DNA of 64,000 nucleotides from Prevotella sp902465605 (lineage in GTDB: Bacteria; Bacteroidota; Bacteroidia; Bacteroidales; Bacteroidaceae). Location: the NCBI GenBank assembly GCA_902465605.1, contig CABQNT010000013.1, positions 14,684 through 78,683 on the forward strand, in the 5' to 3' direction. A program made the translations under genes and the position numbers. Shown in pieces: positions 42,593 to 51,884 of this stretch. The notes beneath the pieces were generated by a model, which worked only from the letters and a program-made list of their open reading frames with translations, was not told the DNA's origin and searched no databases. Position 1 is the first letter of the stretch, and the number at the start of each line of letters is the position of its first letter.

Positions 42593-45526
42593 TTACAACG
42601 TTTGCTTTACTTCTATTTCTGTAAAGGTTTCTATGATGTCACCTTCCTGGATATCATTGAAATTAACCAGACTGATACCACACTCGAAACCGGTTGCCAC
42701 TTCCTTTACATCGTCCTTATACCGCTTCAATGCATTGATAGGAGCGGTGTGAACGACGATTCCGTCGCGAACAACTCGAGCTTTGTCTGAGCGGTGTACC
42801 TTTCCATCGGTAACCATGGCACCAGCTACGGTTCCCACCTTTGAAATCTTGTAAACTTGCTTTACCTCAACCTCGCCAGTGACTACCTCCTTGGTCACCT
42901 TGTCAAGCATGCCCTCCATAGCCGACTTCACGTCATCAATGGCGTCGTAGATGACGGAGTAGGTGTTGATTTCAACACCGTTCTGTTCGGCCAGTTTACG
43001 GGCAGAAGCAGACGGACGAACCTGGAAGCCCACAATAATGGCGTCGGAAGCATCTGCCAAGGTGACATCGCTTTCACTAATCTGACCTACCGACTTGAAG
43101 ATAACATTCACGTTAATCTTCTCGGTAGACATCTTAATAAACGAGTCACTCAAAGCCTCGATACTACCATCGGTGTCACCTTTCACGATAATGTTCAGTT
43201 CCTTGAATGAACCAAGAGCGATACGATGCGAGATGTCACTCAGCGTGAGGCGCTTCTGTGTACGCAAGCCTTGCTCGCGTTGCAGCTGCATACGCTTGTT
43301 GGCGATATCTCGAACCTCTTGTTCTGTTTCCAGCACATGGAACTGATCACCAGCCGTGGGCGCACCATTCAGTCCGAGAATGATGGCAGGTTCGGCAGGT
43401 TTGGCTGATTCAATACGCTGGTTGCGCACGTTGAACATGGCCTTGATGCGTCCCCAGCTCGTTCCGGCGATGATGTCGTCACCCACACGGAGCGTACCAT
43501 TGCTGACCAAAACCGTAGAAACATATCCACGTCCCTTGTCCAAACTCGACTCGATGACACTACCCGTCGCACGACGATTGGGATTAGCTTTCAAGTCAAG
43601 CATGTCGGCCTCGAGGAGAACTTTCTCCAACAATTCGTTGACACCTATACCTTTTTTCGCACTAATTTCCTGACATTGATATTTTCCACCCCACTCTTCA
43701 ACCAGCAAGTTCATTTGAGCCAAGTCTTCACGAATCTTATCTGGGTTGGCTCCCGGCTTGTCAATCTTGTTGATGGCAAACACCATGGGCACGTTGGCAG
43801 CCTGCGCATGTGCGATAGCCTCCTTGGTGGTAGGCATCACACTGTCGTCGGCAGCGATGATGATGATGGCGATATCCGTCACCTGTGTACCGCGAGCACG
43901 CATGGCAGTGAAGGCCTCATGACCAGGAGTATCCAGGAATGTGATGTACCGTCCATTCTCCAACTTTACGTTATACGCACCGATGTGCTGGGTAATGCCA
44001 CCGGCCTCGCCTTCAATCACATTGGTGTTTCGGATGTGATCCAACAGAGATGTCTTACCATGGTCTACGTGTCCCATCACGGTAACGATAGGTGCGCGAG
44101 GCAACAGGTCGTTCTCGTCGTCGATTTCTTCAGCGACAGCCTCTTGAACCTCTGCACTCACATATTCGGTCTTGAAGCCAAACTCATCGGCAACCAAGTT
44201 GATAGTCTCGGCATCCAATCGTTGATTGATAGATGCCATCACACCGATGCTCATCAAAGTTCCAATCAGTTTGTTGACATCCACATCCATCATGGTAGCC
44301 AATTCGCTGACAGTCACGAATTCGGTAAGCTTCAGTGTCTTGCTTTCCTTACGTTCTGCCCTTGCTTCCGCACTCATACGTTCTTGCACGGCATCACGTT
44401 TCTCCTTACGGTATTTAGCACCTTTCCTGTTCTGCGTACCCTTACTGGTGAGTCTGGCCAGCGTTTCTTTTACCTGGCGTGCTACCTCTTCCTCGTTCAC
44501 CTCCAAGGGTTTCTGGTTACGTCCTCTGCCCTTTCGATTTTTCTTATTAGCATTTCGGCCGTCAGCATACGCAGACTTATTGGCATTGCCACCGCCATTG
44601 TTTCCAATTTGTCGAGAAGCAGCATTGATGTCAACCCGCTGTTGGTTAATGCGTGCGCGCTTTTTGCGTCCATCGCCTCGTTTTTCTTCACGTTCTTTGC
44701 GACGTTCTTCCTTGGTTTTCTTCTTGGGTCGAGTACTCTGATTGATGGTGCTAAGGTCTATTTTACCCAGCACATTCACCTTGGGCGCATTTTGCAAGCG
44801 CAGCTCACTCTTGGTCTGGAAGATTTCGTCTCCACCGCTTTGAGATTCGTCACTCTCCTGTTTTTCGTCAACATCCTGCGGTTTATCATTTGCCTGCGGT
44901 TCAACACGCTCCTGTGGCTTGTCACTTTCCTGTGGCTCAACACGCTCGTCAGACTTCTGTTTCTTGTCCGCTTGCGCCTTCTTTACAGTTGGCGACTCGG
45001 TCTTGGCTTCCGCTTTCTGGTCGTCCTTCTTGCTTTCTTCCACCACAGTTGGTGCTGCCTTTGGTGTTTCCGCGGGCTTCTCTACTTTTTCTTTTTTAGG
45101 CTCAGGGCTGACGGCAGCAGCCTTCTTTGTCGGTTTTTCTTGTGATTCCGATGCCTTTTGATCGTCTTGAGCATCAGCGTTCTTAGCGGCAGGCTTCTTG
45201 TCGAATACGCTCAAGTCGATTTTGCCGAGCGGCTTGTATCGCTGCTGCGATGAAGCTGTCTCGACTACTTCTTCAACACGCTCTTCTTTTGCTTCCGGCG
45301 TGCGTTTCTTTTCTTTGGGCTTTTTCTGGAAGATCTTTTCCGCTTGATTGCGCACCTCTGCGTCTTGCTTGAAAGCCTCTACCAGGGCTTGGTATTGTGC
45401 GTCGCTCAACTTAAAGCTTGGCTCGCCTTTCACCTCTCCCAGCTCACTTTTCTTTTCAAGGAATTCAACTGCCGTTTGAAGTCCTATGTTTAATTCACGT
45501 AATGCTTTGTTTAATCTGATGCTCAT
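42593..45526 (-). CDS. infB: Translation initiation factor IF-2
   Basis: 977 residues. The N-terminal IF2_N-like helix bundle (SIRLNKALRELNIGLQTAVEFLEKK) is followed by a long, low-complexity charged linker (about 80-400) with repeated Gln/Glu/Ser/Asp/Lys runs, typical of Bacteroidetes IF-2. The G domain has GHVDHGKTSLLDHIRNT (G1), DTPGHEAF (G3) and NKIDKPGANPDK (G4). C-terminal beta-barrels and the fMet-tRNA-binding C2 domain complete it. It recruits initiator tRNA to the 30S subunit. Third gene of rimP-nusA-infB, 116 nt after nusA. Confidence 0.98.
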   Translation of the reverse strand: MSIRLNKALRELNIGLQTAVEFLEKKSELGEVKGEPSFKLSDAQYQALVEAFKQDAEVRNQAEKIFQKKPKEKKRTPEAKEERVEEVVETASSQQRYKPLGKIDLSVFDKKPAAKNADAQDDQKASESQEKPTKKAAAVSPEPKKEKVEKPAETPKAAPTVVEESKKDDQKAEAKTESPTVKKAQADKKQKSDERVEPQESDKPQERVEPQANDKPQDVDEKQESDESQSGGDEIFQTKSELRLQNAPKVNVLGKIDLSTINQSTRPKKKTKEERRKEREEKRGDGRKKRARINQQRVDINAASRQIGNNGGGNANKSAYADGRNANKKNRKGRGRNQKPLEVNEEEVARQVKETLARLTSKGTQNRKGAKYRKEKRDAVQERMSAEARAERKESKTLKLTEFVTVSELATMMDVDVNKLIGTLMSIGVMASINQRLDAETINLVADEFGFKTEYVSAEVQEAVAEEIDDENDLLPRAPIVTVMGHVDHGKTSLLDHIRNTNVIEGEAGGITQHIGAYNVKLENGRYITFLDTPGHEAFTAMRARGTQVTDIAIIIIAADDSVMPTTKEAIAHAQAANVPMVFAINKIDKPGANPDKIREDLAQMNLLVEEWGGKYQCQEISAKKGIGVNELLEKVLLEADMLDLKANPNRRATGSVIESSLDKGRGYVSTVLVSNGTLRVGDDIIAGTSWGRIKAMFNVRNQRIESAKPAEPAIILGLNGAPTAGDQFHVLETEQEVRDIANKRMQLQREQGLRTQKRLTLSDISHRIALGSFKELNIIVKGDTDGSIEALSDSFIKMSTEKINVNVIFKSVGQISESDVTLADASDAIIVGFQVRPSASARKLAEQNGVEINTYSVIYDAIDDVKSAMEGMLDKVTKEVVTGEVEVKQVYKISKVGTVAGAMVTDGKVHRSDKARVVRDGIVVHTAPINALKRYKDDVKEVATGFECGISLVNFNDIQEGDIIETFTEIEVKQTL

Positions 45527-45642
45527 TGATAATTATTTAACTCTTGTTCTTATTGATGTTCACACTCCCAACTGCTCTGCCTGTTTGCAGAAGCTTTTCT
45601 ACTGCGTCCTCGTTCGCAGAGGACTGCAAGTATCACGGGGTG

Positions 45643-46908
45643 TTACTGTTCAAATTCTGATTTTAATACCCGAATCAGGTGATCGACGGTTTCTTCCTCC
45701 AAGTCGGCTTTCTCGATTAACATTTCACGAGGTGCGTTCAACACCTGTTTAGCTGTATCAAGACCGATGCTTTTGATAGCGTCGATAATCCATTGATCGA
45801 TTTCGTCATCAAACTCTTCCAAGTAGATGTCTTCGTCAGCGTCGGCATCTGAAACTTCACGGTACACGTCGATGGTGAATTCTGTCAGCATGGAAGCCAA
45901 CTTGATATTCAGTCCTCCCCGGCCAATGGCCAAGCTCACCTCTTCGGGTTGCAGGTAAACTTCGGCCTTACGATTCTCCTCATCCAGATTGATGCTGCTG
46001 ATGCGAGCGGGACTCAACGCGCGCTGAATGAACAGTTTGATGTTTGACGTGTAGTTGATAACATCGATATTCTCGTTACATAGTTCGCGTACGATGCCGT
46101 GCACACGACTGCCTTTCACGCCAACACAGGCACCTACCGGGTCAATGCGGTCGTCGTAGCTCTCTACAGCCACCTTCGCGCGCTCGCCCGGCATGCGGGC
46201 AATCTTCTTGATAGAGATGAGTCCGTCGTTAATCTCAGGTACCTCGGCCTCCAACAGTCGCTCCAGAAATACCGGACTGGTACGCGAGAGAATAATCTTG
46301 GGGTTGTTGTTCTCGTTGTCTACCCGCAGGATGACGGCGCGGATGGTTTCGCCCTTGCGGTATTGGTCGGCTGGTATCTGCTCTGACTTGGGCAGTATCA
46401 GCTCGTTGTTCTCATCATCCACCAACAGCACCTCGCGCTTCCATATCTGGTAAACCTCGCCGGAAATAACCTGTCCCACGCGATCCTTATACTTATTGTA
46501 CAACGAGTCGTGTTCCAGCTCCAGCACTTTTGAAGCCAATGTCTGTCGAAGATTCAAGATGGCACGGCGGCCAAACTTGGCAAAGTTAATCTGCTCAGAA
46601 ACCTCCTCGCCCTCTTCATAGTCGTCTTCAATCTCGCGAGCCTCTGTCAGCGATATTTCTTTATTTTCGTCCGCCACCTCGCCATCTGGCACAACGATGC
46701 GGTTACGGTATATTTCGAAGTCGCCCTTATCAGGATTTACGATAACGTCAAAATTCTCATCGCTACCATAAATCTTGGCTAGCACGTTGCGGAAACTTTC
46801 CTCCAACACACTTACCAATGTGGCACGGTCGATGTTTTTCGTGTCTTTAAATTCACGAAAGGTGTCAATCATGCTGATGGTTTCTTCTACATTCTTTCTT
46901 GCTGCCAT
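45643..46908 (-). CDS. nusA: Transcription termination/antitermination factor NusA
   Basis: 421 residues, normal for Bacteroidetes, which lack the C-terminal acidic repeats of E. coli NusA. N-terminal RNA-polymerase-binding domain (about 1-125), S1 domain (about 130-200, VGQVISGEVYQIWKREVLL), and KH domains (VGACVGVKGSRVHGIVREL; VSLAIGRGGLNIKLASMLT). The C-terminal part ends in a short helix-hairpin-helix-like segment (IKSIGLDTAKQVLNAPREML). It modulates pausing and termination. Encoded 50 nt after rimP. Confidence 0.98.
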   Translation of the reverse strand: MAARKNVEETISMIDTFREFKDTKNIDRATLVSVLEESFRNVLAKIYGSDENFDVIVNPDKGDFEIYRNRIVVPDGEVADENKEISLTEAREIEDDYEEGEEVSEQINFAKFGRRAILNLRQTLASKVLELEHDSLYNKYKDRVGQVISGEVYQIWKREVLLVDDENNELILPKSEQIPADQYRKGETIRAVILRVDNENNNPKIILSRTSPVFLERLLEAEVPEINDGLISIKKIARMPGERAKVAVESYDDRIDPVGACVGVKGSRVHGIVRELCNENIDVINYTSNIKLFIQRALSPARISSINLDEENRKAEVYLQPEEVSLAIGRGGLNIKLASMLTEFTIDVYREVSDADADEDIYLEEFDDEIDQWIIDAIKSIGLDTAKQVLNAPREMLIEKADLEEETVDHLIRVLKSEFEQ

Positions 46909-46958
46909 AGCGTTATATGTTATATATTAGTTTCATTCAATGATCAGTTTCTGCCTCA

Positions 46959-47426
46959 TTATTTAAAGCTGATGAGGTACTTGGTATACTTTACCTTGTC
47001 CATCTGGAAAGTATGATCCACGGCTTGCAGCTCTGGGCGTTTCTTGCCTTCCACCTTGACCTTCTCGTCAACGGTCACAACAAAGTCGTTCCCATCTACC
47101 GATTTCAAGACACCTCGGTATTTCAGTCCGTCGCCGTTAAGCACCTCGACCTCTTTTCCTATGAAATTGACGTACTGCTGTGGCACCTTGAAAGGTTGAC
47201 CCAATCCGGCCGAGCCTACTTCCAACTCATAGTCTTCATCGTCACGGTTCAGTCGGTCTTCAATATACCGGCTCAATTCCACGCAGTCTTCAATCCACAC
47301 GCCGTCTGCATGGTCGATTTCGACAACAATCTTGTCGTCTTTACTGACCTCAACATCCACCAAGAAATAGTCTTTGTCCTGAAGCCAATCTTCAACCAAT
47401 CCTTTTACGACACTTTTATCAATCAT
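46959..47426 (-). CDS. rimP: Ribosome maturation factor RimP
   Basis: 155 residues. An N-terminal alpha/beta domain (VVEIDHADGVWIEDCVELSRYIEDRLNRD; YELEVGSAGLGQPFKVPQQYVNFIGKEVEV) is followed by a C-terminal SH3-like barrel (YRGVLKSVDGNDFVVTVDEKVKV). It is needed for 30S subunit assembly. It heads the conserved rimP-nusA-infB operon, with a consensus promoter 125 nt upstream. Confidence 0.95.
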   Translation of the reverse strand: MIDKSVVKGLVEDWLQDKDYFLVDVEVSKDDKIVVEIDHADGVWIEDCVELSRYIEDRLNRDDEDYELEVGSAGLGQPFKVPQQYVNFIGKEVEVLNGDGLKYRGVLKSVDGNDFVVTVDEKVKVEGKKRPELQAVDHTFQMDKVKYTKYLISFK

Positions 47427-47507
47427 ATATATTTAATTAGTACTATATATTCTTTCCGCTCGCGCCGAGCATCTTCCAAGCAGCGATGCCGGCCGTATTC
47501 AAAATAA

Positions 47508-47537
47508 AATGAGGAGCTTTCTGCGAAGCCCCTCATT
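47508..47537 (-). terminator. Terminator-like leader hairpin of the rimP-nusA-infB operon
   Basis: On the minus strand AATGAGG-G-GCTT (47537-47526) pairs with AAGC-T-CCTCATT (47519-47508) and is followed by TTATTTT. It begins only about six nt after the predicted transcription start and lies about 80 nt before rimP, so it is placed as an attenuator, not as the end of an upstream gene. Confidence 0.65.
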
Positions 47538-47550
47538 CCACTGAACGGTG

Positions 47551-47582
47551 CAAAGATAGGTTTTTTCAACGAAATATCCAAA
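47551..47582 (-). promoter_or_regulatory. Promoter of rimP-nusA-infB
   Basis: On the minus strand TTTG (47582-47579), 20 bp, TATCTTTG (47558-47551): a full match to the consensus. Predicted start of transcription is near 47544. Confidence 0.85.
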
Positions 47583-47639
47583 TAAATCGGCGATTATTCA
47601 CGAAATTTTCACATCATAATAATGCCCTACGGCCAGGCG

Positions 47640-48091
47640 TCGCACCAAAGTGATGGCACATTGCAACCATCTACGCGCGTTGAATGAGCTTTGGAAATGA
47701 GCGGAGAAGTAAATTATTTTTATCAAAAAAGACCTATAAAACGGCACTTGTAAATTGGCAATCTGGAAAAAATCAATAGGCCTGCGAGGAGCATCAAGGC
47801 AATGGTTGGTCAAGAAAATGCAGGTTTTACGATTAGAACATTGACTTTGTATCCTTAGAAACAGCACTTTGACGCGTTAGGAACATGACATTGACGGGCA
47901 AACCCATGCTTATTTCACGACAAAAGCCATGCTTTTGGCCGAAAAAAACATGAAAAATAGGGGGTTAATTACGCCATACAGGCGTAAATAGTTAAATATC
48001 AGCCAAATATAAATCTCGATCATTTTGAGCGTATTTTCGGCCAAAGACAAGACTGGTTGTAAATACGGCAAATATGAAGAGGTTGGTTGTT
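47640..48091. repeat. Composite intergenic element, copy 2 (22-nt array core)
   Basis: Counterpart of 24780-25229. The left block is at 47759 (CAATCTGGAAAAAATCAATA) and the right block at 48028 (AGCGTATTTTCGGCCA), 269 bp apart. The core again holds about six 22-nt units (about 47822-47951), for example those beginning ATTGACTTTG at 47841 and CAGCACTTTG at 47863. Unit sequences differ from copy 1. A small inverted repeat (TTACGCC-ATACA-GGCGTAA, 47968-47986) lies before the right block. No gene is seen in 47583-48190. Confidence 0.7.
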
Positions 48092-48190
48092 AAATATTTT
48101 CCAAGTGCATTAACAGCATGATTTCATTTCCACCAACACGCTACGAACACGACACAAGGAAAACGCAGCGATGTATTTGCACAAAAGATA

Positions 48191-48222
48191 GTTGACATTA
48201 CCATATATTTATTGTATTTTTG
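48191..48222 (+). promoter_or_regulatory. Promoter of the SDR/zinc-ribbon gene
   Basis: GTTG (48191-48194), 20 bp, TATTTTTG (48215-48222). It puts transcription start near 48229 and excludes the in-frame TTG at 48220 as a start codon. Confidence 0.7.
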
Positions 48223-48249
48223 CAAGGAGTGTTGAGCAACCTAATCTTG

Positions 48250-49740
48250 ATGAGAATGATGCAAAAGAAGACGATTTTCCTCACGGGTGCCACCGGACAC
48301 ATGGGGTCGGAGGGCTTGAAACAGCTATTGAAACGGCGTGACGAGTTTGACATTCGCTTGCTGGTATTGCCCACCGAGAACGATCGTAAGGCCATTGCGC
48401 CCTACGCTTCATTGCCGGGTGTGGAAGTGATTTATGGCGATTTGACGCATTACGATGACGTGCTGCGAGGGGTGACGGATGCCGATTATGTGCTGCATGT
48501 GGGCGGAATGGTGTCGCCGGCAGCCGATTATTTTCCACAAAAGACCATGCAGGTTAACGTGGGGGCGGTGAAAAACATCATCAGAGCCATCAAGGCACAG
48601 CCCAATCCCGACCGGGTACATCTGGTATACATCGGAACGGTGGCGCAAACGGGCGACCGCAACGATCCCATTCACTGGGGACGTGTGGGCGACCCCATCA
48701 AGATTAGCATCTATGACATCTACGCTTTATCGAAAGCCTTGGCCGAAAGAGAGGTCATCGAGTCGGGGTTGAAGCATTGGGTGTCGCTCCGACAAACAGG
48801 CATCTTATACCCCTCCATTCTCAACACATTAGATCCCATCATGTTTCACCAACCCCTGAACGGCGTATTGGAATGGGTGACGGCCAAAGATTCGGGCGTA
48901 CTGCTGTCGCATGTGTGCAATCAAGACCTGCCCGAAGACTTCTGGTGCCGCATCTATAACATTGGCGGAGGAGCGGAGTATCGCACTGTTAACTGGGCGT
49001 TTATGCAATACACCTTCACGGCTTTGAACTTAGGAAACCTCAAAGACCTCACCGAACCCAACTGGTTTGTGCTGCGCAACTTCCACGGACAGTGGTACAC
49101 CGATTCTGATATCCTTGAATCGTACCTGCATTTCAGAAGTGGAAAGATAGACCAATTCATTCAAGAAATGGCTGAAAAAGCTCCGTTGAAGATGAAATTA
49201 GGGGGCTTGATCGCCTCTGGCCTCATCAAACATCTTGTGTTGAAGCCCACCGCCAAAAAGCCTTTGGGACCGTTATATTGGACGAAGCACAACATCGAGC
49301 CGCGCATCACGGCTTTCTATGGCAGCATGGACGCATGGAGGGACATCCCGGGTTGGAACGAGTTTAAACTGTATCACCCATCGCCTCAGCCCGTGATGTT
49401 GGATCATGGATATGACGAGTCGAAACCAAAAGACGAACTGGACATAGAAGATATGCGGCAAGCGGCTGCCTTCAGGGGCGGCAAGTGCCTGTCCAAGCAG
49501 ATGGTGCGCGGTGACCTGTCCACCCAATTGGAATGGCAATGCGCTTTTGGACATCGTTTCAAAGCCTCTCCCCGACTGGTACTATTAGGTGGTCATTGGT
49601 GCCCCGAGTGCTTCCCCATGCCGTGGAATTACGACGAAGAGGCCAAACGAAATCCTTTCTTTGCACAGGTATGGAAGCCTCTACACAGCCCTGACGAGCA
49701 CAACGTGTATGACGAATCCATCATCAAGATGGAAAAGTGA
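48250..49740 (+). CDS. NAD-dependent epimerase/dehydratase-type SDR with C-terminal zinc-ribbon-like domain
   Basis: 496 residues from the ATG at 48250; in-frame ATGs at 48256 and 48259 are equally possible. The N-terminal Rossmann domain has TGATGHMGSEG, and the extended-SDR active site is suggested by YIGTVAQTG and YALSK (Tyr-x3-Lys). About 170 residues of unassigned sequence follow. Near the end (about 429-455) is WQCAFGHRFKASPRLVLLGGHWCPEC, a C-x4-H...C-x2-C pattern like the probable zinc-ribbon domain of DUF4379. The substrate is unknown. Monocistronic by context. Confidence 0.75.
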   Translation: MRMMQKKTIFLTGATGHMGSEGLKQLLKRRDEFDIRLLVLPTENDRKAIAPYASLPGVEVIYGDLTHYDDVLRGVTDADYVLHVGGMVSPAADYFPQKTMQVNVGAVKNIIRAIKAQPNPDRVHLVYIGTVAQTGDRNDPIHWGRVGDPIKISIYDIYALSKALAEREVIESGLKHWVSLRQTGILYPSILNTLDPIMFHQPLNGVLEWVTAKDSGVLLSHVCNQDLPEDFWCRIYNIGGGAEYRTVNWAFMQYTFTALNLGNLKDLTEPNWFVLRNFHGQWYTDSDILESYLHFRSGKIDQFIQEMAEKAPLKMKLGGLIASGLIKHLVLKPTAKKPLGPLYWTKHNIEPRITAFYGSMDAWRDIPGWNEFKLYHPSPQPVMLDHGYDESKPKDELDIEDMRQAAAFRGGKCLSKQMVRGDLSTQLEWQCAFGHRFKASPRLVLLGGHWCPECFPMPWNYDEEAKRNPFFAQVWKPLHSPDEHNVYDESIIKMEK

Positions 49741-49837
49741 TAAGATATACACGTTCTATGGGAGTTGACGGTCAACACGTTTTCAAATCCATTACGCCAC
49801 TACCCCCTACTTGACTCTACGTTTTTCTAACGCAAAA

Positions 49838-49872
49838 AGAGCGGAAACCCTGTTCAATAGGACTTCCGCTCT
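49838..49872 (-). terminator. Terminator of tRNA-Asn
   Basis: TTCCGCTCT (49864-49872) and AGAGCGGAA (49838-49846) form a perfect 9-bp stem. On the minus strand it begins 4 nt after the tRNA and runs into TTTTTGCG. Confidence 0.85.
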
Positions 49873-49875
49873 GTG

Positions 49876-49949
49876 CGCTTCAAGATGGGCTTGAACCAAC
49901 GACCCCCTGATTAACAGTCAGGTGCTCTAACCAACTGAGCTATTGAAGC
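49876..49949 (-). tRNA. tRNA-Asn (anticodon GTT)
   Basis: On the minus strand the acceptor arms GCTTCAA (49949-49943) and TTGAAGC (49883-49877) pair perfectly. The D arm is AGCTCAGTTGGTTAGAGC, the anticodon loop CTGTTAA sits in a CCTGA/TCAGG stem with GTT at 34-36, and the T loop is TTCAAGC. The T stem has one mismatch. CCA is not encoded. The rest of the gap 49741-50124 holds the terminator and the protease promoter. Confidence 0.95.
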
Positions 49950-50093
49950 AATGACAAATCAATATTCTTGATTGCGGATGCAAAGGTAGAACGTTTTTTT
50001 GAAACCTCCAAACATTTTGCAAAAAAAATAGACCGGAAAGCTAAAATACAATAAAAAAGCGCACGCACCCACCTATATTATAGTCTTAAATAT

Positions 50094-50101
50094 TATCTTT
50101 G
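50094..50101 (+). promoter_or_regulatory. -7 box of the S41 protease gene
   Basis: TATCTTTG, 24 nt before the ATG. No TTTG is found at the expected -33 position. Confidence 0.5.
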
Positions 50102-50124
50102 CTCAACAAATTGATGTTGTGACA

Positions 50125-51789
50125 ATGAAAAAACTACTGTTATATCTCTTGCTGTTGGGACTATTGCCTAATAGCTTATTCGCCCAAAAGGACAAAAATC
50201 ACCTTTTTGAGGCGGCCAAAAACATGGAACTGTTCAACGCCGTTTATAAAAATCTGGACCTGATGTATGTAGACACCCTCGATGCCAATGACGTGATTGG
50301 CACAGGCATCAAGAGCATGTTGCGCAGTCTGGACCCCTACACGGAATATTATCCAGAGAGCGAAACGCAGGAGTTGCGGCAGGCCCTGTCTGGAAAATAC
50401 GGCGGCATCGGTGCGCTCATCCGCTACAACCAACAGCTGAAGAACGCCGTGATTGACGAGCCTTACGCCAACATGCCATCATCGGAAGTGGGGTTGAAGA
50501 AAGGGGACATCATCCTACAGATAGACGATTCGACGATGGTGGGCAAAGATACCAAGTATGTGAGTGAGCATCTGAGGGGAGAACCCGGCTCGACCTTCGC
50601 CTTAAAGATTAAGCGTCCGTCAACGGGCAAGGTGATGAAATTCAAGGTGAAGCGCCGTGCCATTCAGATGCCAGCCATTCCCTACTACGGCATGGTGGCA
50701 GGAAACGTGGGCTACATCAATCTGCTTCAGTATTACGAAGGCTGCGCGAAAGAGGTGCGGCAGGCTTTCATCGACCTGAAAAAGCAAGGAGCCAAAGGCC
50801 TCATCTTGGACCTGAGAAACAACGTAGGAGGCTCTGAACAGGAAGCGGTAGACCTCGTGAACATCATCGTTCCAAAGGACATCACGGTGGTGACGAACAA
50901 GGGAAAGCTGAAACGCGCCAACATAGCGTTCAAAACGCGCATGGAACCCGTCGACGCCTCCATGCCCATTGTGATTTTGGTCAACGGCATGACGGCCAGC
51001 GCCAGTGAGATTACGGCCGGATCGCTGCAAGACTTGGACCGCGCGGTCATCATGGGTACCCGCACTTTTGGCAAGGGATTGGTGCAGATGACCACAAAGC
51101 TGCCCTACAACGCCAACATGAAAGTAACCACCGCACATTATTACATTCCCAGCGGACGCTGCATCCAGGCCATCAACTACAAACTCACGGCAGGGCGCAA
51201 CAGTGCCACACAGCTGCCCGACTCGCTGACCAGCGTGTTCCACACCAAGAACGGACGCGAGGTAAGGGACGGCGGAGGCATCATGCCGGATGTGGAAATC
51301 AAGCCCGACACCATCGCCAACATCTCGGCTTATCTGCAACGTGGAGACAGCACGGAGACAATGTTCAACTATGTGGTTGACTACATCAGCAAGCACAAGA
51401 CCATCGCTCCTGCCAGCGAATTTACGCTCACGGACACCGAATACAACGAGTTTAAGCGGCTGGTTTTGAAAAACAAGTTCACCTACGACCCCGGAACGGA
51501 GAAGATTTTGGCCGAACTGGAGAAGATGGCCAAGTTTGAAAAGTATTATGAGGATGCCAAGCCTGAGTTTGAGGCTTTGAAGAAAAAGCTGACCCACGAC
51601 GTGGCAAAAGACTTGGAGCTGAACAAGGATGAACTGAAACAGATGATCGCCACAGACATTGTTACGGCTTATTATTTCCAAGCCGGGGCGGTTCAGCTTG
51701 GTTTGAGATACGACAAACAGACGAAAGAGGCCATCAAACTGCTCCAAATGCCTGAAGAATACAACAAACTTCTCATGCCCAAGAAATGA
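50125..51789 (+). CDS. S41-family C-terminal processing peptidase
   Basis: 554 residues from the ATG at 50125; the GTG two codons earlier is unlikely. Signal peptide (LLLYLLLLGLLPNSLFA). An N-terminal helical part precedes a PDZ domain (about 85-175, IDEPYANMPSSEVGLKKGDIILQIDDSTM) and the tail-specific protease domain with the Ser-Lys dyad: Ser about 292 in MTASASEITAG and Lys 317 in GTRTFGKGLVQ, 25 residues apart as in this family. The C-terminal 130 residues are helical and charged. It cleaves proteins in the periplasm from their C-termini. Confidence 0.94.
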   Translation: MKKLLLYLLLLGLLPNSLFAQKDKNHLFEAAKNMELFNAVYKNLDLMYVDTLDANDVIGTGIKSMLRSLDPYTEYYPESETQELRQALSGKYGGIGALIRYNQQLKNAVIDEPYANMPSSEVGLKKGDIILQIDDSTMVGKDTKYVSEHLRGEPGSTFALKIKRPSTGKVMKFKVKRRAIQMPAIPYYGMVAGNVGYINLLQYYEGCAKEVRQAFIDLKKQGAKGLILDLRNNVGGSEQEAVDLVNIIVPKDITVVTNKGKLKRANIAFKTRMEPVDASMPIVILVNGMTASASEITAGSLQDLDRAVIMGTRTFGKGLVQMTTKLPYNANMKVTTAHYYIPSGRCIQAINYKLTAGRNSATQLPDSLTSVFHTKNGREVRDGGGIMPDVEIKPDTIANISAYLQRGDSTETMFNYVVDYISKHKTIAPASEFTLTDTEYNEFKRLVLKNKFTYDPGTEKILAELEKMAKFEKYYEDAKPEFEALKKKLTHDVAKDLELNKDELKQMIATDIVTAYYFQAGAVQLGLRYDKQTKEAIKLLQMPEEYNKLLMPKK

Positions 51790-51884
51790 GCCACACACGA
51801 TAACGGCACACGTTTTTTGTTTTATTTTACCTCATCACATGCAAGATTCCTGCGAACCTGATGTTCTGTCAATAAACAAACATC

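Noticed and set aside
43676..45145. 489-codon open frame on the plus strand antisense to infB
   Set aside because: It is a by-product of the long low-complexity, codon-biased IF-2 linker on the other strand; the translation is Phe/Leu/Cys-rich with no domain or signal.
47598..47867. 89-codon minus-strand frame in the composite repeat
   Set aside because: It covers the diverged repeat sequence; the matching region in copy 1 carries a different, shorter frame, so coding is not conserved.
50620..51798. 392-codon open frame antisense to the S41 protease
   Set aside because: The protease on the plus strand has a full catalytic dyad and PDZ domain; the antisense product is His/Val/Gly-rich with no recognisable features.
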